The notes beneath the pieces are model-generated. The model was not told the DNA's origin and did no database searches. It saw only the letters and a list, made by a program, of their open reading frames with translations. Shown one piece after another: positions 40,043 through 48,870 of a stretch of DNA of 64,000 bases (position 1 is the stretch's first letter; each line of letters opens with the position of its first letter). The translations under genes and the position numbers were made by a program. The stretch is from Methylocystis sp. H62. Lineage in GTDB: Bacteria; Pseudomonadota; Alphaproteobacteria; Rhizobiales; Beijerinckiaceae. The stretch spans positions 186,001-250,000 of the forward strand of contig NZ_JADNQZ010000057.1 in NCBI RefSeq assembly GCF_015709515.1, in the 5' to 3' direction.

Positions 40043-40644
40043 CACAGCCAAAGATGCTGCGTGTGGGGCTGACCGGGTCGATCGGCATGGGCAAGTCGAC
40101 GACGGCCGACATGTTTCGCGCCGAAGGCGTCGCGGTTCTCGATTCCGATCGGCTTGTACATGACCTCTATAAGGGTCCGGCGGTCGCCGAGATCGAGCGC
40201 GCGTTTCCCGGCGTCGTCGTGAATGGCGTCGTCGATCGTCCGCGGCTCGCCGCCCGCGTTCTTGACGATCCCGCGGCGCTCAAGCGTCTGGAAGCGATCG
40301 TGCATCCGATGGTGTGGGCGGCGCGCGACGCTCTGATCGAAGAACGCCGTAGCGCGGGCGACCGCATCGTCGTCTTCGACATCCCGCTGCTCTTCGAAAC
40401 CGGCGCCGAAAAGGAGTTCGAGGTCATCGTCGTTGTCACCGCGCCGGAAGATGTGCAAAAGGCGCGCGTTCTTGCCCGGGACGGCATGACGGCGGAGAAA
40501 TTCGCGTCCATTCTGTCGAAGCAGACGCCTGATTCAGAAAAGCTCGCCCGCGCCGATTTCGTGGTCCATACCGACCAGGGTCTGGACGCAGCGCGCGAAG
40601 AGGTGCGAAACATTGTGAAAGCGCTTGAAGCGCGGCTCGGGTGA
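40039..40644 (+). CDS. coaE: Dephospho-CoA kinase CoaE
   Basis: Last step of CoA biosynthesis, phosphorylating dephospho-CoA. P-loop GLTGSIGMGKST lies at the N terminus, followed by the dephospho-CoA region LDSDRLVHDLY and the lid segment. 201 residues. GTG 40039 overlaps the maf stop (GTGA). maf-coaE-dnaQ is a conserved cluster beside the alphaproteobacterial origin. Confidence 0.95.
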   Translation: MTQPKMLRVGLTGSIGMGKSTTADMFRAEGVAVLDSDRLVHDLYKGPAVAEIERAFPGVVVNGVVDRPRLAARVLDDPAALKRLEAIVHPMVWAARDALIEERRSAGDRIVVFDIPLLFETGAEKEFEVIVVVTAPEDVQKARVLARDGMTAEKFASILSKQTPDSEKLARADFVVHTDQGLDAAREEVRNIVKALEARLG

Positions 40645-40647
40645 AAA

Positions 40648-41364
40648 ATGCGGGAGATCGTTCTCGACACTGAAACGACGGGGCTCGATCCGTCGAGCGG
40701 CCATCGCGTGGTTGAAATCGGCGCGGTCGAGATCTCCAATCTCATCCCCACCGGCCGCTATTTTCATTGCTATGTCGATCCACAGCGCGACATGCCGGAC
40801 GAGGCGTTCCGGGTGCATGGCCTCTCGCGTGAGTTTCTAGCGCAGCACAAGATCTTCAAGGAAATCGCCGCCGAATTTCTCGACTTTATCGAGGATGCGC
40901 CGCTGGTCATTCACAACGCTGAATTCGATACGCGTTTTCTCAACGCCGAATTCGCCTTCATGAATTTGCCGCCGCTCGGCGGCGCGCGCATCATCGACAC
41001 GCTCGCCATGGCGCGCCGCCGCCACCCTGGCGGCCCAAATTCTCTCGACGCCTTGTGTCAGCGCTACGCCATCGATCTCTCGCGGCGCGAGAAGCATGGC
41101 GCCCTGCTCGACGCCAATCTCCTCGCCGAGGTCTACGCCGAGCTTTGCGGGGGACGGCAGTCGGCGCTGTCGCTTCAGACCGTTCAGGCGGTGCGCATCG
41201 CCGCCTTGAACGATCTGCTGCGCCGTCGCCCCGAGCCGCTCGCGCCGCGGTTAAGCGCGGCCGAAGTGACGGCTCACTCTGTCTTTGTCGCGACGATCAA
41301 ATCCCCGATCTGGGACCGTTATCTCGCAAGCGACGAAGACGCGGCGCCGAGCGTCGCTGGTTAA
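40648..41364 (+). CDS. dnaQ: DNA polymerase III epsilon subunit DnaQ
   Basis: 3'-5' proofreading exonuclease of the replicase. DEDDh motifs are visible: ExoI in VLDTETTGLD, ExoII in HNAEFDTRFLN and ExoIII in HGALLDANLLAEVY (His and Asp). 238 residues, with a C-terminal tail expected to bind the alpha subunit. Three bases after coaE. The last four bases overlap the convergent secB stop. Confidence 0.96.
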   Translation: MREIVLDTETTGLDPSSGHRVVEIGAVEISNLIPTGRYFHCYVDPQRDMPDEAFRVHGLSREFLAQHKIFKEIAAEFLDFIEDAPLVIHNAEFDTRFLNAEFAFMNLPPLGGARIIDTLAMARRRHPGGPNSLDALCQRYAIDLSRREKHGALLDANLLAEVYAELCGGRQSALSLQTVQAVRIAALNDLLRRRPEPLAPRLSAAEVTAHSVFVATIKSPIWDRYLASDEDAAPSVAG

Positions 41365-41849
41365 TTGCCCTGGGTCGCGCTCTGGACGCCCGCTTCGGCG
41401 GCCTTTTGCTGATAGAGCGCGACGAAGTCGATCGGATCGATATAGAGCGGCGGATAACCTCCCTTGCTCGTCGCGTCGGCCACAAGCTGGCGCACGAAGG
41501 GAAACAGCATGCGCGGGCATTCGATCATCACGATCGGATGCACCTGCTCTTCGGGAATGTTCAACAGTCGGAACACGCCGCCATATTCAAGGTCGAGCTT
41601 GAAGAGGAGTCCGTCTCCCTCGCCAGCCTTGCAGTCCAGCATCAGACTGACTTCGAAGTCGGTCGGCGCCAGCTGTTTGGCGTTGACGTTGACCTGAATC
41701 GAGATGTTCGGCGCCTTCTCCTGCGCGCCGAGCGAACGCGGCGCATTGGGATTCTCGAAGGAGAAATCCTTCAGATATTGAGCAAGCGAATTGAGGGCCG
41801 GAGCGCCGCCCGGCGCTCCTTGCGCGCCGTTGCCATTGGTGTCGGTCAT
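41361..41849 (-). CDS. secB: Protein-export chaperone SecB
   Basis: Tetrameric cytoplasmic chaperone that keeps preproteins export-competent and delivers them to SecA. The sequence YLKDFSFENPNAP near the N terminus and ECPRMLFPFVRQLVADATSKGGYPPLYIDPIDFVALY (in two blocks) are diagnostic. 162 residues. It ends convergently on dnaQ, overlapping by four bases. Confidence 0.96.
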   Translation of the reverse strand: MTDTNGNGAQGAPGGAPALNSLAQYLKDFSFENPNAPRSLGAQEKAPNISIQVNVNAKQLAPTDFEVSLMLDCKAGEGDGLLFKLDLEYGGVFRLLNIPEEQVHPIVMIECPRMLFPFVRQLVADATSKGGYPPLYIDPIDFVALYQQKAAEAGVQSATQGN

Positions 41850-41932
41850 GTAGGATCTCCAGCAAAGCCGTTGTCATGAGAATTCGCGCCCGCCTAACAC
41901 GTCTGTCAGAAGCGAACAAGGCGCAGCGCCCG

Positions 41933-42379
41933 TCACTGCTTCGGAGCGGTTCGCCGTGGGCGACGCGCGTCGCGCCGCCATTCGCGCGGGTCGAGGTCGA
42001 TGAGCCGCGGGTCTGCGTTCCCGGACCGCGCCCGCAGCCGCCGCGCCAGGCTCTGCCGCACCGACGGGGATTTCAGCGCCAGTCCGACGAAATCCGAGGC
42101 GAAGCCTGGAAGAATGAGCAGGATCGAGGCGAGCGCCTGCATCGCTGCGTCAAGAAAGGCCCCGTCGTGCAGGGCGGAGCTTTCGCCTTTCGCCTTGGCG
42201 GCCAATCCGGCGCGGACAAAATCGAGGAGGCGCCGCACGTCGGAGAGGCCGAGCAGCGAAGCGCCGACGGCGAGCGCGATCGCCGCGAGAAGCCCGACGG
42301 CGCGGACGACAAGCGCGAAACACAGTATCTCCAGCACGATCCATGTTGCGAGGACGGCGCCGACAAGCTTAGATTTCAC
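41933..42379 (-). CDS. fxsA: FxsA-family membrane protein
   Basis: 148 residues with two or three membrane segments: LATWIVLEILCFALVVRAVG, an internal segment near LLAAIALAVGASLLG, and IPGF-like LLILPGFASDFVGLAL, where LPGF/SD is the family's signature. The C terminus is Arg-rich and charged. FxsA relieves phage T7 exclusion in E. coli, but its normal role is unknown. Start GTG 42379 (VKSKLVGAVL) is chosen to give the family length; a much longer open frame upstream is spurious. Divergent from tim44. Confidence 0.85.
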   Translation of the reverse strand: MKSKLVGAVLATWIVLEILCFALVVRAVGLLAAIALAVGASLLGLSDVRRLLDFVRAGLAAKAKGESSALHDGAFLDAAMQALASILLILPGFASDFVGLALKSPSVRQSLARRLRARSGNADPRLIDLDPREWRRDARRPRRTAPKQ

Positions 42380-42493
42380 CGAATCATCCGATCTTTGCGG
42401 CCGCACCCGCCCGCGGCGATACGTCCGCCCCTTGATTCGTGACATGTACGAAGCGACATGATAGCCGACGACAAATTTATTCGGGAGTTGCCA

Positions 42494-43195
42494 ATGCCGG
42501 CCTCCGGCGATCTCTTCGATCCCAGCCTTATCGTTTTCGCGGCGCTCGCGGTTTTCGTCATCTGGAAGCTGCGCTCGGTGCTCGGCATGCGGGTGGATCG
42601 CGAAACGCCGCCCCCGGCGCGCTTCGCGGCGCGCGGTCCGGCCCCTGCGGCGGTCGCCGCGGCGCCCGGCGTCGCGCCGATCGCCGAGGCGCCGTCGCGC
42701 CCGACTGGCGCCGAGCGCTGGGAGGGCGTGGCTGAGAAAGGCGTCGCTTCCGCCTGGAGCGGCCTCGACGCGGTGGCGGCGTCGGACCCGAATTTTGACG
42801 GCAAATCTTTCGTCGGCGGCGCGCGCCGCGCCTATGAACTTATCGTCACGGCCTTCGCCAAGGGGGATAGCGAGACGTTGAAGCCGCTTCTGGCGCAGGA
42901 CGTTTTCGACGGGTTTTCGGCGGAGATCGCCCGGCGTGAGCAGCAGGGCGAAAGCATGGAGACCGCCGTGGTCGCGATCGACTCGGCGACGGTCGACGCC
43001 GCCCGCGCCGTTGGCGGTCGCAATGAGGTGACCGTCCGTTTCGTCGTTCGACTGATGAGCGTGCGACGTGACCAGGCCGGCGAAACGATCGACGGCGGGC
43101 AGACGCGCAAGGTCGTCGAGCGCTGGACCTTTGCGCGCGACGCCAAGGCGAGCGATCCCAACTGGAAACTCGTCGCGACGCAAACCGAAGACTGA
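42494..43195 (+). CDS. Tim44/TimA-type protein (Tim44-like domain)
   Basis: 233 residues from ATG 42494, which follows GGGAG with 7-nt spacing. A single N-terminal membrane segment (LIVFAALAVFVIWKL) is followed by a Pro/Ala-rich linker and a C-terminal Tim44-like domain (about 95-230) with SFVGGARRAYELIVTAFAKGD and the WTFARDAKASDPNWKLV end. The domain is shared with the mitochondrial import motor subunit Tim44. In alphaproteobacteria the gene is conserved near mltA-smr and its role is unsettled. Confidence 0.85.
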   Translation: MPASGDLFDPSLIVFAALAVFVIWKLRSVLGMRVDRETPPPARFAARGPAPAAVAAAPGVAPIAEAPSRPTGAERWEGVAEKGVASAWSGLDAVAASDPNFDGKSFVGGARRAYELIVTAFAKGDSETLKPLLAQDVFDGFSAEIARREQQGESMETAVVAIDSATVDAARAVGGRNEVTVRFVVRLMSVRRDQAGETIDGGQTRKVVERWTFARDAKASDPNWKLVATQTED

Positions 43196-43197
43196 GC

Positions 43198-44313
43198 ATG
43201 TCGCGGAAGGCGCCGCAGTTTTCCGCTTCCGATCTCCTGCAAGACATAAAATTCGAAGAGATCGACGGCTTTGCTGCCGACGATCTCACCGCCGCCTTCG
43301 CCGCCTTCCGACGCTCCGCCGAGATCATCGACGCCAAGGCGCAAGAGCAACGCGGCGCCGTCGCGCCTCCCCCTTCGCTCGCCGCCGCCGCCCGCGCGGC
43401 GCTCGTCGCCATCGAACATCCTGGCCGCTTCTTTCAGGACTGGTTTCGCCCGCACGCGATAAAGGCGCCGGGCTTCGTCACCGCCTATTATGAGGTGGAG
43501 GTCGACGCCAGATTGGCGCCCGAGCCGGGCTTCACGACTCCGGTCCTGTCGCGTCCGCGCGATCTCGTCACGCTGAACGACTCGCCGCTCTCGCTGCCCA
43601 CCGGCGAGACGCTGACCAGCGCGCGCCGGCAGGCCGATGGCGCGCTCGTGCCCTATCCCGATCGGCGCGCGGTTGAAGAGGAGGGCGCGGCGCCGAGCGC
43701 GCATCCTCTCGCCTATGTCCGCGACGCCGTCGAATTGTTCCTCATCCAGGTGCAGGGTTCTGCGCGGCTGCGACTGCCCGGCGGCGCCGTCATGACGCTG
43801 ACCTATGCGGGGCGCAACGGCTGGCCCTATACGTCCGTTGGCCGGCTGATGATTGAGCGCGGGCTGGTCACGAAAGCCGAGATGTCGCTCGATCTGATGA
43901 AGGAGAAGTTGCGGCGGCTCGGCGCCAATCCCGGCGAAGCGGGTCGCCGGCTGATGCAGGAGAACCGTTCCTATGTGTTCTTCGAGATCGATGCGTCTGA
44001 GCGGCGCAGGATCGGACCGATCGGCGGGCAGGGCGCGCCGCTGACGCCGTTCCGGTCGATCGCCGTCGACCGCTCGATCTGGTGCTACGGCCTGCCCTTC
44101 TGGATCGCCGCGCGAATTCCATGGCAAGGAGAGTCGGATACGCCATTTCGTCGACTGATGATCGCGCAGGACACTGGATCTGCCATAATTGGTCCTGCGC
44201 GCGCCGATCTTTTTTTCGGCGCGGGCGAAGCCGCGGGTCGGCGCGCCGGGGACATCCGGCACGCCGCCGAAATGATCGTGCTGCTGCCGAAGGACGTGGG
44301 GGACGATCCGTGA
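43198..44313 (+). CDS. mltA: Membrane-bound lytic transglycosylase A (MltA)
   Basis: 371 residues. The MltA domain shows GFVTAYYEVEVDARL, the PYPDRRAVEE segment and FLIQVQGSARLRLPGG, and the C-terminal 3D domain shows LMIAQDTGSAIIGPARADLFFGAGEAAG with its conserved Asp residues. No signal peptide or lipobox is obvious, unusual for the enzyme; the N terminus begins MSRKAPQFSASDLLQDIKF. It starts two bases after the Tim44 gene and overlaps the smr gene by four (GTGA). Confidence 0.9.
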   Translation: MSRKAPQFSASDLLQDIKFEEIDGFAADDLTAAFAAFRRSAEIIDAKAQEQRGAVAPPPSLAAAARAALVAIEHPGRFFQDWFRPHAIKAPGFVTAYYEVEVDARLAPEPGFTTPVLSRPRDLVTLNDSPLSLPTGETLTSARRQADGALVPYPDRRAVEEEGAAPSAHPLAYVRDAVELFLIQVQGSARLRLPGGAVMTLTYAGRNGWPYTSVGRLMIERGLVTKAEMSLDLMKEKLRRLGANPGEAGRRLMQENRSYVFFEIDASERRRIGPIGGQGAPLTPFRSIAVDRSIWCYGLPFWIAARIPWQGESDTPFRRLMIAQDTGSAIIGPARADLFFGAGEAAGRRAGDIRHAAEMIVLLPKDVGDDP

Positions 44314-44861
44314 GCGAGGAGAATTCCCGCCGATATGCGCGCCGGCTGTCGCAGGCCGAGGCCGAGCTCTGGACAATAGCGACGGCTGACGTTCGACCTG
44401 CGCGGGCGCGTCCAAGAAAGCACGTGTCGCCGACGCCGGCGGCCGAAGGCCCCGCGCCTTCGGGGCCTTCGGGACCTTCGGTGGTCGGCGACCGCCCAGC
44501 GGCGCCGAAGCCTCCGCCGCGGCCGATCGACATCGACCCCCGCACCTTCGTGAAGATCAAGCGCGGACGGATTGACGTCGACGCCAAGCTCGACCTTCAC
44601 GGGCTACGGCAGGCGGAGGCGCAGCGCTCGCTAACGGCCTTCCTGCGCCGATGTCAGGCGAATGGCGCGCGAATCGCGATCATCGTGACGGGCAAGGGGC
44701 TGACGCGGGACGAAGGCGGCGTGCTGCGGCGCGTCGTGCCGATGTGGCTCGAAGCGCCCAATTTGCGCGACGTCGTCGTGGGATTTGGCGAAGCCGCGCG
44801 CCATCATGGCGGCGAAGGCGCGCTCTATGTGCGCATCCGCCGCGCCGATCGCGGGCGGTAG
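44310..44861 (+). CDS. Smr-domain protein (MutS2 C-terminal type)
   Basis: 183 residues. The Smr domain occupies the C-terminal ~90 residues with LDLHGLRQAEAQRSLTAFL and IIVTGKGLTRDEGGVLRRVV, which are the conserved LDxHG and GKG motifs. Smr domains nick DNA or RNA. The N-terminal half has a Pro-rich linker. GTG 44310 overlaps the mltA stop, a conserved tim44-mltA-smr order. Its stop lies 2 bases from a palindromic repeat. Confidence 0.88.
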   Translation: MSEENSRRYARRLSQAEAELWTIATADVRPARARPRKHVSPTPAAEGPAPSGPSGPSVVGDRPAAPKPPPRPIDIDPRTFVKIKRGRIDVDAKLDLHGLRQAEAQRSLTAFLRRCQANGARIAIIVTGKGLTRDEGGVLRRVVPMWLEAPNLRDVVVGFGEAARHHGGEGALYVRIRRADRGR

Positions 44862-44862
44862 G

Positions 44863-44973
44863 GCAGGTTCCGAAAAAGTTGACAGACTTTTTCGATGAGA
44901 ACCTGCTCCAATACTTTTATTTTGAGCGATTCCTTATCGATCACATGGTTCCATGTGATCGGAAAGCGCTCTA
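44863..44973 (-). repeat. Interspersed palindromic repeat, family A, copy 3
   Basis: Minus-strand copy. It starts with the hemY stop codon (TAGAGCGC at 44973 downward), includes the hairpin GATCACATG-N4-CATGTGATC, the shared GGAGCAGGTTCTCATCG block, and ends CGAAAAAGT-CTGTCA-ACTTTTTCG with its inverted-repeat pair perfect here. It fills the space between convergent smr and hemY-like genes. Compared with copy 2, the two hairpins and the blocks between them are almost identical. Confidence 0.9.
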
Positions 44974-46374
44974 AGCCTGCTGTCCGGCCGCGCCCGAGAC
45001 CTCGGCCGAAGGCAGCGCCACGGGTTCGGCGGGGCGGGTCAAAAAGGCGGCCGGAATGTTGGGCTTGCCTTCTTCGGTCAGATGTTGCGCGGAGTCCGGC
45101 GGCGGCTTCCATTCGAAGGCGTCGAGCCGGCCGGTGACCGGCGAAATCGGCAGCCAGTTCTTGGAGACGACGCCGTCGGCGATCCAGACAGGATCGCGCG
45201 GCGCGCGCGAGCCGCGGGCGAGCCATTCGCGCACCGGACCTGACGGTCCCTGCTCTCCGTCTTCGATCTCCGCCATCAGCAGACAGGTGTGCGCCGTCGG
45301 ATGATTTTCGGCGGCGAGGAGCGGCGCGAGCGCGGCGCGCGCCTTGGCGAAATCGCGCGCCGACAATGCGACCTCGGCGACGATATGCCGGCTCTCCGGC
45401 GCATTGGGGGCGGCGCGGGCGAGCCTTTCCACCCGCGCGAGCTTCGTCGTATTCGATTCGCCCGACAGCGCCTCAAGATAAGCGGCGGCGAGGTCAGGAT
45501 GCGGTTTCGTCGCCCAGACCGTTTCGATCAGCTTCAGCGACTGCTTCTGGTCGCCATGGCGGGCAAGCACCCGCGCCGCGGCGACGGCGGCGGGCGCGAA
45601 GCCCGGCCGGCGCTTCAACGCCTGGCGGGCGAGATGGAGCGCGTCATGCGGATGGTCGCGCTCCTTTTCCATCGCCATGGCGGTTTCGATTACGGCGCGG
45701 AGGTTCTGCGCCGTCGGCGCGTCGATCGCCTTGGCGGTAAGACTGGCCTCGATCGCTTCGCGCGCCTTCTGCCAGTCGCCCTGCGCGGCCAGATGTTCGA
45801 GCATCGCGGCGCCCGCCCAGGGCACTGGCGCGATGTCATGCGCCTCCTTGGCGAAATGATGCGCGGCGTCCGCGTCCTCGCGGCGGCGCGCCTCGATATG
45901 CAGCCCGCGGAGCCCGAGCAGCTTGGTCTCCGGCTTCAACGTCATCTTGTGGAAGGTCTCTTCCGCAACCCGCCGATCGCCGGCGAGCTGCGCGGCCTGG
46001 GCCTTCAGCACCTGTGTGAGCGACTCGCCTGGCAGCAGCCGTTCGGCGACGTGCGCGGCCTTGCGGGCGCGGGCGGCGTCGCCGGAGCCGACGGCGATGA
46101 ACCCCTGCGAAAGCGCATCAAATCCCTTATCCCGGCGCTTCGTTCGCGACCCGCCGCTCCAGCGGCCAGGCAGCCGCAGCACCGCCATGGCGATCGCCCA
46201 AAGGACGACCGTCGCGGCGATGATCAGCAGCAGACCCGCCACCGCCACCGGTATCGACGCTTCAAACTGGTAGCCGGCGAAATCCAGCGTCAGCGAACCG
46301 GGCTGTTCGATCAGCAATTCGAGGCCATAGGCGACCGCGGCAAGCGCGATGATGAAGAAAAACAGAAACAGCAT
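44971..46374 (-). CDS. HemY-like membrane protein (heme-biosynthesis-associated, TPR)
   Basis: 467 residues. Two N-terminal membrane segments (MLFLFFFIIALAAVAYGL and IPVAVAGLLLIIAATVVLWA) are followed by a long cytoplasmic helical region with tetratricopeptide-like repeats (for example RKAAHVAERLLPGES and LHLARQALKRRPGFAPA). This is the HemY N-terminal-domain family, linked to heme biosynthesis genes by location; it is not the HemY-type protoporphyrinogen oxidase. In alphaproteobacteria it usually follows hemC-hemD-Mic60. Here only the Mic60-like gene precedes it. It ends in a family A repeat. Confidence 0.85.
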   Translation of the reverse strand: MLFLFFFIIALAAVAYGLELLIEQPGSLTLDFAGYQFEASIPVAVAGLLLIIAATVVLWAIAMAVLRLPGRWSGGSRTKRRDKGFDALSQGFIAVGSGDAARARKAAHVAERLLPGESLTQVLKAQAAQLAGDRRVAEETFHKMTLKPETKLLGLRGLHIEARRREDADAAHHFAKEAHDIAPVPWAGAAMLEHLAAQGDWQKAREAIEASLTAKAIDAPTAQNLRAVIETAMAMEKERDHPHDALHLARQALKRRPGFAPAAVAAARVLARHGDQKQSLKLIETVWATKPHPDLAAAYLEALSGESNTTKLARVERLARAAPNAPESRHIVAEVALSARDFAKARAALAPLLAAENHPTAHTCLLMAEIEDGEQGPSGPVREWLARGSRAPRDPVWIADGVVSKNWLPISPVTGRLDAFEWKPPPDSAQHLTEEGKPNIPAAFLTRPAEPVALPSAEVSGAAGQQA

Positions 46375-46389
46375 GGCGATGGATCCCGC

Positions 46390-47775
46390 TTAGTCCTTCG
46401 TTGCGCCGAGCGCGGCGATCGCGCCATGCAGCAGATCGTCGGCCGCCCGTCCGGCGTCGACGCGGGCGCGCAAGGTCGCGCCGAAATCTTTGGCTTCGTT
46501 CTGGGCCGCTTCGGGGAGCGCCGCGAAAACCGCGCTCGCCTGAGCAAGGTCGCCATGGGTCAGCGCCGCCTCGATGTGAGCGACTTTTTCCTCCACCGTC
46601 AGAGCCTCGGTCGTCGGCGCTTGACCCGAGGGACGAACGCGCACGAGCTTGCTGGCGCCCTTCATCAAATGCTCCGTAAGATCGCCGGACGCGCCGCTCT
46701 CGAGCGCGTGAATGCGCTTGGCGGCGGGCGCGAAGTCCGCCTTCAATTGCGCGGCGGTCGGGGCGCCCTTTTCGGCCAATGGCGAGAGGGCCGCCAGCGC
46801 GGCGGGATCGGCGCCGAGCCGCGTCAGCGCCTTCGTCTCGAGCGCATAGGGCCGGCCGGCCTCCAGCTCGCGCTGAAGCGCAAAGGCGACGACCACGATC
46901 GCCGCCGGGCCGTCGGGAGTCTTTGCCGCCGTGGCCGCCGTGGCTTCTGGCGCCGCGCGCGTCTCGCCCTTCGAAGACTCGAGGCGCTCGCGCAGCGCCT
47001 TGGTCTCATTCCCGAGTTCGTCGATGCGGCCTTCAAGCGCCGTCACCTGCTCGCTGGCGGTGAGCGCCCCGGGTTCGCCCTGTTCGGCGGAGGCTGCGGG
47101 AGTTGCGGGAGCTTGGCTCGCCTTTGCCGCCGCTTCGGCGGTGGTCTTGGCGGCGCCGGCGGCCGCCTGGGCGGCTTCGGCGGCGCGCAAGGCGCGTTGC
47201 GCCAGCTCTTCGGCCGAATCGACGCGGCTCTGCAACGCTGCGACCGCCGCCTTTTGCGATTCGATTGTCGCCTTCTGTGAGTCCATTGCGGCGTTAGGCG
47301 CCGGCGTGGGCGCCGCCAGCGGCGTCGGTTCGACCGCCGGTTCGGCGGATTTCACGGGCGCGGTGGTGGGAGGCGTGGAGGGCGGGGGCGCTTCCGCGCT
47401 GCTCGTGGCCGACTCGCTTGGCGGGGCCTCGAGCGGGACCGTCGTCGTCTGCGCCGGCTCGGTCTCGCCGATGAGCGACGCGGCGCGATCCTTCAATGCG
47501 CCTAAGGCGCCGGTCGCCTGATCCACATAAGGTTCGGCATAGTCCGCGACGACTTTCAGTCGCTCGTCTCGATCCTTGAACGCGATCGCCGCATAAAGAG
47601 CCGCGCCCGCGACGAGCGCGAGCAGCAGCAGCGTCGACGCCAGCCGGCCGAAGAAGGAGCGCCGCTTAGGTCGAACCGCCGGCGAAGGCGGCGGTTCAGA
47701 GGGCGATTCTGCAAAATCGATGGGCGCTTCCGAAGGTTCGACGCGCTTCGGTTCTTCGTCGTTCGGCAACACCAT
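46390..47775 (-). CDS. Mic60/mitofilin-like membrane protein (COG4223 type)
   Basis: 461 residues. One membrane segment (about 46-68, SFFGRLASTLLLLALVAGAALYAAI) precedes a long coiled coil (about 150-270, Ala/Glu-rich with LQSRVDSAEELAQRALRAAEAAQ) and a C-terminal helical domain with ALTHGDLAQASAVFAALPEAAQ that matches the mitofilin signature region. Alphaproteobacterial homologs are considered ancestors of mitochondrial Mic60, which shapes cristae. The usual neighbours hemC and hemD are absent upstream, replaced by a CitE-like lyase gene. Confidence 0.82.
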   Translation of the reverse strand: MVLPNDEEPKRVEPSEAPIDFAESPSEPPPSPAVRPKRRSFFGRLASTLLLLALVAGAALYAAIAFKDRDERLKVVADYAEPYVDQATGALGALKDRAASLIGETEPAQTTTVPLEAPPSESATSSAEAPPPSTPPTTAPVKSAEPAVEPTPLAAPTPAPNAAMDSQKATIESQKAAVAALQSRVDSAEELAQRALRAAEAAQAAAGAAKTTAEAAAKASQAPATPAASAEQGEPGALTASEQVTALEGRIDELGNETKALRERLESSKGETRAAPEATAATAAKTPDGPAAIVVVAFALQRELEAGRPYALETKALTRLGADPAALAALSPLAEKGAPTAAQLKADFAPAAKRIHALESGASGDLTEHLMKGASKLVRVRPSGQAPTTEALTVEEKVAHIEAALTHGDLAQASAVFAALPEAAQNEAKDFGATLRARVDAGRAADDLLHGAIAALGATKD

Positions 47776-47841
47776 TGGCTAATCCTTGCTGTCCCGCATC
47801 CTTATAGTTGATGCGCTCGGCGCCCGCAAAACAGGCGGCCG

Positions 47842-48711
47842 TCAGCCCGACGCCTCGACAAGCTGCAACGTGCGGCGCGCAATGTCGAGATGCAGACGTT
47901 CGACCATCTTCCCGTCGATCTGCACCACGCCCTTGTCGGCGTTTTCCGGTTCGTCGAACACGGCGATGATCCGGCGGGCGAAATCGACCTCCTCGGCGCT
48001 CGGCGCAAAAATTTCATTCACCGCACCGATCTGGCCCGGATGAATGAGCATTTTCCCGTCGAAGCCGAAGTCGCGGCCCTGCGCCGCTTCGCGCCGCAGG
48101 CCGTCGAGATCGTTGAAGTCGTTGTAGATCCCGTCAATGATCTCGATGTTGTGGACCCGCGCCGCAAGCACGCCGGCCGAGAGCCAGGATAACAGCGCCG
48201 GCCGTCCGGGCGTGAGCCGCGCGCGCGTCGATTTGGCGATGTCGTTGGGACCAAGCACCAGAACCTCGAGTCGCGAAGCCCGATCGTCTGCGGCGCTGGC
48301 GATTTTTTCGATGTCCAGGACGGCGCGCGGAGTCTCGATCATCGCCCAAAGGCGCGTCTTATACGGCGCGCCGGCGGCGACGAGATCGGCGGCCGCCTTC
48401 AAAATTTCGTCGCGCGAATTGACCTTGGGAATGACGATTCCGTCTGGGCCGAGCGGCGCGATGGCGGCGATGTCGGGCTTATACCACTCGGAGCCGCGGG
48501 CGTTGACGCGCACGACGAGTTGCCGCGCGCCATAGCCGCCGTCGGCCACCGCCGCCGCGACCTGCGCCCGCGCCGTCGCCTTGGCGGATTCCGCGACCCC
48601 GTCTTCAAGTTCGAACATCAGGACGTCGGCGGCGAGCGTTTTGCCCTTCTCCAGCGCCCGGGCGTTCGAGCCCGGCATCGCCAGCACGCTGCGCTTTAGT
48701 CGGGAAATCAT
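47842..48711 (-). CDS. HpcH/HpaI aldolase (citrate lyase beta subunit) family CoA-ester lyase
   Basis: 289 residues; TIM-barrel lyase of the CitE/malyl-CoA lyase superfamily. Metal and CoA-binding features include RSVLAMPGSN, FELEDGVAESAK, VRVNARGSEW, MIETPRAV and FGFDGKMLIHPGQI. The alpha and gamma citrate lyase subunits are absent, so it is a stand-alone CitE-like enzyme; likely substrates are malyl-CoA, citramalyl-CoA or similar, but the precise one is unknown. It differs from a serine-cycle malyl-CoA lyase by shorter length. Confidence 0.85.
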   Translation of the reverse strand: MISRLKRSVLAMPGSNARALEKGKTLAADVLMFELEDGVAESAKATARAQVAAAVADGGYGARQLVVRVNARGSEWYKPDIAAIAPLGPDGIVIPKVNSRDEILKAAADLVAAGAPYKTRLWAMIETPRAVLDIEKIASAADDRASRLEVLVLGPNDIAKSTRARLTPGRPALLSWLSAGVLAARVHNIEIIDGIYNDFNDLDGLRREAAQGRDFGFDGKMLIHPGQIGAVNEIFAPSAEEVDFARRIIAVFDEPENADKGVVQIDGKMVERLHLDIARRTLQLVEASG

Positions 48712-48870
48712 TCAAAACTCCGGTATCGAAACGATTGGGCCTGCTCTTGACCCCGCCGCGTGATCTACACAATAACCCCGGGGTCCGCCATCCGCCTGGG
48801 CCAAGGCGGGCCCGGTTGAGGCGAACTTGGCCAAAGCGGATCTGGTCGAGGGGCGCGAGGGGAACGTTAA

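Noticed and set aside
41933-43183. A 416-residue version of the FxsA gene
   Set aside because: The part upstream of GTG 42379 is antisense to the Tim44-like gene and has no FxsA-family character; the short version has the family's length.
42832-44415. 527-residue minus-strand open frame opposite tim44, mltA and smr
   Set aside because: Antisense shadow of three recognised genes.
45289-47280. Long plus-strand open frame (663 residues) opposite the HemY-like and Mic60-like genes
   Set aside because: Arg/Gly-rich composition without domain character, lying entirely antisense to two well-supported genes; an artefact of high GC.
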